Positions 59,803-64,000 of a DNA stretch of 64,000 nt are shown piece by piece (the stretch's first letter is position 1; each line of letters starts with the position of its first letter). The DNA is from Rhodoluna limnophila (lineage in GTDB: Bacteria; Actinomycetota; Actinomycetes; Actinomycetales; Microbacteriaceae). The DNA is taken from the NCBI GenBank assembly GCA_945883505.1, contig CAMCXL010000003.1:62001-126000 (forward strand). The letters are read 5' to 3'. The notes under the pieces are model-generated. The model saw only the letters and a list, made by a program, of their open reading frames with translations. It was not told where the DNA came from and made no database searches. The position numbers and the translations under genes are program-made.

Positions 59803-59805
59803 GCT
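59800..59805 (+). promoter_or_regulatory. -10 box for a possible leaderless dapF transcript
   Basis: TAGGCT, six bases (TATGGC), then the dapF ATG at 59812. The first three bases are also the miaA stop codon, so chance is more likely here than for dapA and dapB. No Shine-Dalgarno is present. Confidence 0.4.
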
Positions 59806-59811
59806 TATGGC

Positions 59812-60693
59812 ATGTCAAAAATCTCTTTTACTAAAGGCCATGGCACCGGCAACGATTTCATTCTGGTGTTAGACGCTGAAGGTGAGCTCTCGCTATCTAA
59901 ATCTCAGATAGCCAAGATTTGCAATAGACACTTTGGGGTCGGCGCCGACGGACTAATCCGAGTTGTTCGATCAGCCAACCTTCCCGAGGGAAAGGCGATC
60001 TTGGAGCAGGAGCCAAAGGCCACCTGGTTCATGGACTACTACAACGCCGATGGGACAGCAGCCGAGATGTGTGGCAACGGTATTCGGGTTTTTGCTCTAT
60101 TTCTTCTGGAGCGAGGTCTTGCGGTCATTGAGGGGGGCTCAACCCTCGCGGTTGGAACTCGTGACGGTGTCAAGGACATCACAAAGTCTTCAAACGGCTT
60201 CGCTGTTGACCTTGGAAGGTGGCGCCTAGAGGGCGAGTCAGTTGTCGAAGTAAACGGAATCAGCGTCGCGCGCCCAGCCCAAGGAATAGATGTTGGAAAC
60301 CCCCACGCCGTTGTTGCTCTGGCAAGCGAGTTGGAGCTTAGCTCATTGAGGTTATTTGACGCCCCTTCGGTTGAGCCAAGAACTGATGCCGGTGTGAACG
60401 TTGAGTTTGTTGTCCCTTCCGACCCGATGGTGAAAGACGGAGTTGGGCATTTTTCTATGCGGGTTTTTGAGCGCGGGGTTGGAGAAACACTTTCCTGCGG
60501 AACCGGTGTTGCAGCTGCAGCACTTGCTACCAGATATTGGGCAGGAAAAGAAGCGCCAAGCCAGTGGCAAGTTTCTGTGCCTGGTGGTGTTGTTGGGGTT
60601 CGAATGTTTCCGGCTGAAGATGGCGAGCACGTCGGGATTAGCGGTCCTGCAGCACTATCTTTTGACGGCGTGATAGACCTCGCAACTCTTTAA
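59812..60693 (+). CDS. dapF: Diaminopimelate epimerase
   Basis: Interconverts LL- and meso-diaminopimelate using two cysteines. The 293-residue protein has Cys87 in [10 protein letters not shown] and Cys229 in [12 protein letters not shown], with the N-terminal [12 protein letters not shown] and FMDYYNADG. It ends in TTAA shared with the stop of the convergent methyltransferase gene. Confidence 0.96.
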   Translation: MSKISFTKGHGTGNDFILVLDAEGELSLSKSQIAKICNRHFGVGADGLIRVVRSANLPEGKAILEQEPKATWFMDYYNADGTAAEMCGNGIRVFALFLLERGLAVIEGGSTLAVGTRDGVKDITKSSNGFAVDLGRWRLEGESVVEVNGISVARPAQGIDVGNPHAVVALASELELSSLRLFDAPSVEPRTDAGVNVEFVVPSDPMVKDGVGHFSMRVFERGVGETLSCGTGVAAAALATRYWAGKEAPSQWQVSVPGGVVGVRMFPAEDGEHVGISGPAALSFDGVIDLATL

Positions 60694-61301
60694 GTGAGTT
60701 TTTTTATTCTTAGCACCCGGTAGGTCTTGATCGAGGTGTGCCTGGATACTTGATAACCCGAGGATAATTCCTCGGTCAGCCATTTTTGGAGTGAATCAGA
60801 GCCTAGGTTTTTTTGAACCACTAGAAATGCTTCGGCATCCTTTTGAAGCCTAGGAAGCCACATCAACAAAAGTTCGTGAAGCTCTTTTTTGCCGATCCGT
60901 ATTGGCGGGTTTGACCAGATGCCAGAAAACTGCAGGTCTTTGGGGACTTGTTCGGGCAAGGCGGTTCGAATGTTGGTAATTCCAAGGTCTTGGGCGTTTT
61001 TGGCAGTTAGCTCTACAGAGCGGGTATTGACATCAACTGCCCAGATAGTCGCCTTCGGTCGCAGTGCTGCCAGGTTCAGGGCAATGGGCCCCCAACCACA
61101 CCCAAGGTCAAGCAAGTTGCCGGAATCGGCAGCTTCGGTCATCTGCTCGATCAAAACCTCGGTGCCGAAATCAAGCTGTTGTGGACTGAATGTTCCAGAA
61201 GCTGTGGTGACCTGATGCAGCTCTCCAGCTACCGGAATCTGAATCGATTTGGCCTTTAGTGGGCTGAGAGGTTCCTTAGAAAAGTAGTGCTCCTCTGACA
61301 T
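60690..61301 (-). CDS. Class I SAM methyltransferase, RsmC/RlmG-like
   Basis: A 203-residue methyltransferase with the SAM loop [15 protein letters not shown] (about 58-72) and the catalytic N-P-P-I motif in [17 protein letters not shown] (about 130), typical of small-domain RsmC-like guanine-N2 methyltransferases. The N-terminus ([10 protein letters not shown]) and [19 protein letters not shown] match this group. It is probably an rRNA methylase, but the target base cannot be read from sequence. Confidence 0.85.
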   Translation of the reverse strand: MSEEHYFSKEPLSPLKAKSIQIPVAGELHQVTTASGTFSPQQLDFGTEVLIEQMTEAADSGNLLDLGCGWGPIALNLAALRPKATIWAVDVNTRSVELTAKNAQDLGITNIRTALPEQVPKDLQFSGIWSNPPIRIGKKELHELLLMWLPRLQKDAEAFLVVQKNLGSDSLQKWLTEELSSGYQVSRHTSIKTYRVLRIKKLT

Positions 61302-61307
61302 GCAGTC

Positions 61308-61336
61308 AATCTATCTCAAATATTGATTACTAGTGT
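61308..61336. promoter_or_regulatory. Back-to-back -10 boxes for leaderless methyltransferase and hflX transcripts
   Basis: In the 41-base divergent gap, the minus strand reads TAGATT (61313-61308), six bases, then the methyltransferase ATG. The plus strand reads TAGTGT (61331-61336), six bases (TGAACC), then the hflX ATG. Neither gene has a Shine-Dalgarno. The symmetrical arrangement supports both. Confidence 0.5.
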
Positions 61337-61342
61337 TGAACC

Positions 61343-62812
61343 ATGGAGCAAGAGCCAGAGCGCGCGGTGTCGATGATTGACCGCATTCTGCGCCGCGATG
61401 AGCGGGCGAAGAAGTTCGGTGCGGGCGACTCCTCATTTTTTGATGGCGATCAACTAGACCTCGAGGAGCGCTCGGCGCTCAGGCGCGTTGCTGGTCTTTC
61501 CACGGAGCTTCAGGACATCACCGATGTTGAGTATCGACAGCTAAGACTTGAGAAGGTGGTGCTCATCGGCGTCTGGGGGAAGGGCACTTTGCAGGATGCC
61601 GAGAACTCTTTACGTGAGCTGGCAGCCCTTGCGGAGACAGCGGGAGCTGAGGTGCTGGACGGTTTGCTTCAGCGCAGAGATTTTCCGGACGCGGCAAGCT
61701 ACCTAGGTAAAGGAAAAGCTCAGGAGCTAAAAGCTGTAGTTGCAGCATGCGGCGCAGATACCGTGATTGCAGACACAGAGTTGGCCCCCAGTCAACGAAG
61801 AAACCTCGAGGACATCGTGAAGGTGAAAGTGGTTGATCGAACCGCAATCATTTTGGACATTTTTGCTCAACACGCCAAGTCCCGCGAAGGAAAGGCCCAA
61901 GTTGAACTAGCCCAGCTTGAGTATCTCTTGCCAAGACTTCGTGGATGGGGTGAATCTATGTCTCGTCAGGCCGGTGGTCAGGTCGGCGGTGGTGTCGGAA
62001 TTGGATCTAGGGGACCGGGTGAAACAAAGATTGAGCTAGACCGAAGAAGAATCAACACCAGAATGGCAAAGCTTCGGACTGAGATTAAACTCATGGCACC
62101 AGCCAGGGATACCAAGCGGGCAACCAGGTCTAAGAATCAGGTGCCATCGGTAGCCATTGCTGGATACACCAACGCTGGCAAGTCCTCGCTGTTGAACCGT
62201 ATTACTAAAGCTGGAGTCTTGGTTGAGAATGCTCTTTTTGCCACCCTTGACCCGACTGTTAGAAGAGCCGAGACCTCGGATGGTCGCGAATACACACTTT
62301 CGGACACCGTGGGGTTTGTCAGAAATTTGCCGCACCAGTTGGTTGAAGCCTTCAGGTCAACCATCGAGGAGATATCACACAGCGATCTTGTGGTCCACGT
62401 GGTAGATGCCTCCCACCCAGATCCAGCAAGTCAAATACAGACGGTGCGGGATGTCTTGACTGAGGTTGAGGCAACCGACATCAAGGAGCTCGTGGTCTTT
62501 AATAAGTCTGACCTGATTGACGAAACCCAGGCTCTGGCGCTTCGAGGAATGGAGCCGGGCTGCTTGTTAGTTTCGGCGGCCACCGGCGAGGGTATGCAGG
62601 AGCTGCTACTTAAGATAGAGACTCTGTTGCCGCGACCTGAGTTGTTCGTGAAGGTTTTACTGCCATATTCTCGAGGTGATTTGGTTTCTAGAATTCATTC
62701 CGAGGGTAAGGTCTCAAGGCTTGAGCACCGTGAGGACGGCACTTACGTCGAGACGCTTGTTAAGCCAGGCCTTGCAAGTGAGCTCAATGCTTATTTGCTA
62801 AATGCTTCTTAG
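61343..62812 (+). CDS. hflX: Ribosome-associated GTPase HflX
   Basis: GTPase that splits or rescues stalled ribosomes. The 489-residue protein has the HflX N-terminal domain, the glycine-rich linker [22 protein letters not shown], and the G domain with G1 GYTNAGKSS (274-282), [13 protein letters not shown], and NKSD. The 3' end overlaps lexA by 15 bases. Located between recA group and lexA as in other actinobacteria. Confidence 0.95.
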   Translation: MEQEPERAVSMIDRILRRDERAKKFGAGDSSFFDGDQLDLEERSALRRVAGLSTELQDITDVEYRQLRLEKVVLIGVWGKGTLQDAENSLRELAALAETAGAEVLDGLLQRRDFPDAASYLGKGKAQELKAVVAACGADTVIADTELAPSQRRNLEDIVKVKVVDRTAIILDIFAQHAKSREGKAQVELAQLEYLLPRLRGWGESMSRQAGGQVGGGVGIGSRGPGETKIELDRRRINTRMAKLRTEIKLMAPARDTKRATRSKNQVPSVAIAGYTNAGKSSLLNRITKAGVLVENALFATLDPTVRRAETSDGREYTLSDTVGFVRNLPHQLVEAFRSTIEEISHSDLVVHVVDASHPDPASQIQTVRDVLTEVEATDIKELVVFNKSDLIDETQALALRGMEPGCLLVSAATGEGMQELLLKIETLLPRPELFVKVLLPYSRGDLVSRIHSEGKVSRLEHREDGTYVETLVKPGLASELNAYLLNAS

Positions 62813-63469
62813 GACCGCAACTACTTTTCCAAGAATTACAGCGTGATCGCCAAGAATGGGCTCGAAGCTTGAGTTTCTTGGAAGTAGCCAGGTGTGGCCA
62901 TCGCGCTGCTTAAAGGTCTTTACGGTGGCTTCTTCTTCTAACAAAGCGGCAACGATGTCGCCGTTTTCAGCATTCTGCTGCTGACGCACAACCACCCAGT
63001 CGCCATCGCAGATAGCGGCGTCAATCATCGATTCGCCAACAACTTTGAGAAGGAATAGGTCGCCCTTGCCAACCAACTGGCGCGGGAGCGGGAAGATTTC
63101 TTCGATATTTTGCTCAGCGGTTATTGGACCACCGGCTGCGATGCGTCCAACCATTGGAACCATGGCCGCGTCGCCGATTGGGGTGACGTTATCGACATCG
63201 GCACCCGGGTCGGCTTCGAGCCCTGGCACCTCTATCAAGACATCGATGGTTCGAGGCCGCTTTGGGTCTCGGCTGATGTAGCCGGCAAGTTCTAGCTGGT
63301 TTAGCTGGTGAGTCACAGAAGAGGGGGAAGATAGGCCGACTTCGTCGCCTATTTCTCGCATGCTCGGGGCGTAGCCCTTATCCAGCTTGGATCGTTGAAT
63401 TGCCTGCAGAATTCGCTCCTGCATGGCGCTCAGGCTCGAGGCCCGGCGGGATGGCTTCTTGGCGTCCAT
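62798..63469 (-). CDS. lexA: SOS repressor LexA
   Basis: Repressor of the SOS regulon that self-cleaves when RecA is activated. The 223-residue protein has an N-terminal winged helix-turn-helix (about 13-75, [20 protein letters not shown]), the cleavage site Ala112-Gly113 (RIAAGGPI), and the catalytic dyad Ser147 (VGESMIDA) and Lys184 (ATVKTF). AAGGGAG precedes the ATG. Divergent from the LysM gene, with a LexA-box region between them. Confidence 0.97.
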   Translation of the reverse strand: MDAKKPSRRASSLSAMQERILQAIQRSKLDKGYAPSMREIGDEVGLSSPSSVTHQLNQLELAGYISRDPKRPRTIDVLIEVPGLEADPGADVDNVTPIGDAAMVPMVGRIAAGGPITAEQNIEEIFPLPRQLVGKGDLFLLKVVGESMIDAAICDGDWVVVRQQQNAENGDIVAALLEEEATVKTFKQRDGHTWLLPRNSSFEPILGDHAVILGKVVAVLRSI

Positions 63470-63504
63470 TTCTCCCTTTCGGATAGGCCCAAATTGGGCT
63501 GATA

Positions 63505-63622
63505 TCGAAACTTTATTCTAAATTAGGCCATAAATCAAACACATTTTCGAAGATTTTGCCGTTTTGTTGACAAAATGTCGGTGGTTCCTTGTAATCTTGT
63601 TCTAAGTAGAACACTTGTTCGA
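63505..63622. promoter_or_regulatory. SOS control region between lexA and the LysM gene
   Basis: For the LysM gene, TTGACA (63567-63572), 17 bases, and TGTAAT (63590-63595) form a near-consensus promoter. TAGAACACTTGTTCGA (63607-63622) matches the SOS box TCGAAC-N4-GTTCGA with one difference and lies just past the expected transcription start. It overlaps a second dyad TGTTCT/AGAACA (63598-63613). Near lexA, TCGAAACTTTATTCTA (63505-63520) is a weaker match with three differences and may serve lexA itself. Confidence 0.8.
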
Positions 63623-63645
63623 ATAGCTCAAGGAAAGGTAAGACC

Positions 63646-63969
63646 ATGTCAGCAACCACCGCAGTAGCGTTCCACCCAATGAGCCCCAAGCGTCGCGCCA
63701 GGCTAGCTCGGACCCTTTTTGTCCTAAGCGCCCTGACTCTGGTGCTTGCCGGACTGATTTTCAACCAGAGTGCTGTAGCAACCGATCAGCCAATGTCTGG
63801 TTCAAGCGCTTTCAACTACATTTCAGTGATGCCCGGAGATTCTCTTTGGGATCTAGCCCAGACCTACGCCGAGGGTAAGAGTCAGCAGGACTGGATTGCG
63901 GAAGTGATTTTGCTAAACAACCTATCCAGCGCAACCCTTTCAACTGGAGATCGCCTAGCTCTTCCGTAA
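63646..63969 (+). CDS. LysM-domain SOS cell-division inhibitor candidate (YneA/ChiZ/DivS-like)
   Basis: A 107-residue protein with a basic N-terminus (PKRRARLARTL), one membrane helix or uncleaved signal (about 22-43) and a LysM domain (about 57-106, ISVMPGDSLWDLAQTYAEG). Divergent from lexA and under an SOS box, it occupies the place of YneA (Bacillus), ChiZ (Mycobacterium) and DivS (Corynebacterium), which delay division after DNA damage. Sequence identity among these is low, so function is inferred from context. AAGGAAAGG precedes the ATG. The 31 bases after its stop show no feature. Confidence 0.82.
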   Translation: MSATTAVAFHPMSPKRRARLARTLFVLSALTLVLAGLIFNQSAVATDQPMSGSSAFNYISVMPGDSLWDLAQTYAEGKSQQDWIAEVILLNNLSSATLSTGDRLALP

Positions 63970-64000
63970 ATCGCAGGTGGGTGCTTATTTGCAAGCGACT

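Overview
The window is chromosomal DNA of an actinobacterium, most likely a small-genome member of the Microbacteriaceae. The evidence is gene order and content: rho-prfA-prmC-tsaC-rfe ahead of atpIBEFHAGDC; nusA-infB-rbfA-truB-ribF; thyX-dapA-rnj-ftsK-pgsA-cinA-clgR-DUF3046-recA-recX-miaB-miaA-dapF; and lexA divergent from a LysM protein. Base composition looks near 50% G+C, low for the family, and intergenic space is very small. That would fit the freshwater Rhodoluna/Aquiluna type, but the exact taxon is inference. No rRNA, tRNA, CRISPR array, transposase or phage gene was seen. No gap between genes exceeds 300 bases.

Layout. 1-5420: end of rho, release factor 1 and its methylase, tRNA t6A synthesis, a polyprenyl-phosphate sugar-1-phosphate transferase and an AtpI-like protein. 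5529-12374: the full F1Fo ATP synthase operon. 12404-16101: yaaA, then a minus-strand group ogt-tag-ECF sigma-membrane protein (probable anti-sigma). 16196-28619: a polyamine/GABA region with three class III aminotransferases, an aminobutyraldehyde dehydrogenase, alanine dehydrogenase and a potDABC importer, plus an unexplained FtsK/SpoIIIE-type ATPase. 28673-34139: dxr, site-2 protease, ispG, proS. 34168-44433: nusA, infB, rbfA, truB, two small membrane proteins, ribF, DUF805, rpsO, pnp. 44445-47836: M16 protease, dapB, a TPR-like protein, and a DUF4395/thioredoxin pair. 47977-60693: the long thyX to dapF run. 60690-64000: a methyltransferase, hflX, and the lexA/LysM SOS divergon.

How it fits together. 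Most genes are core translation, energy, cell-wall precursor (dapA, dapB, dapF), isoprenoid (dxr, ispG) and DNA repair functions. The accessory part is the polyamine region: imported putrescine or spermidine can be transaminated, oxidised to GABA and transaminated again, while alanine dehydrogenase could recycle alanine to pyruvate and ammonia.

No clearly undescribed system was found. The most informative patterns are: (i) TAnnnT boxes 6-7 bases before about nine start codons, suggesting leaderless transcripts; (ii) overlap at all six convergent gene junctions, one of them 191 bp; (iii) hairpins in front of infB, rpsO and pnp that look regulatory; (iv) loss of rimP and ylxR from the nusA-infB locus; (v) LexA boxes with a near-consensus promoter before the LysM gene; (vi) a perfect inverted repeat between the two divergent putrescine-catabolism genes.
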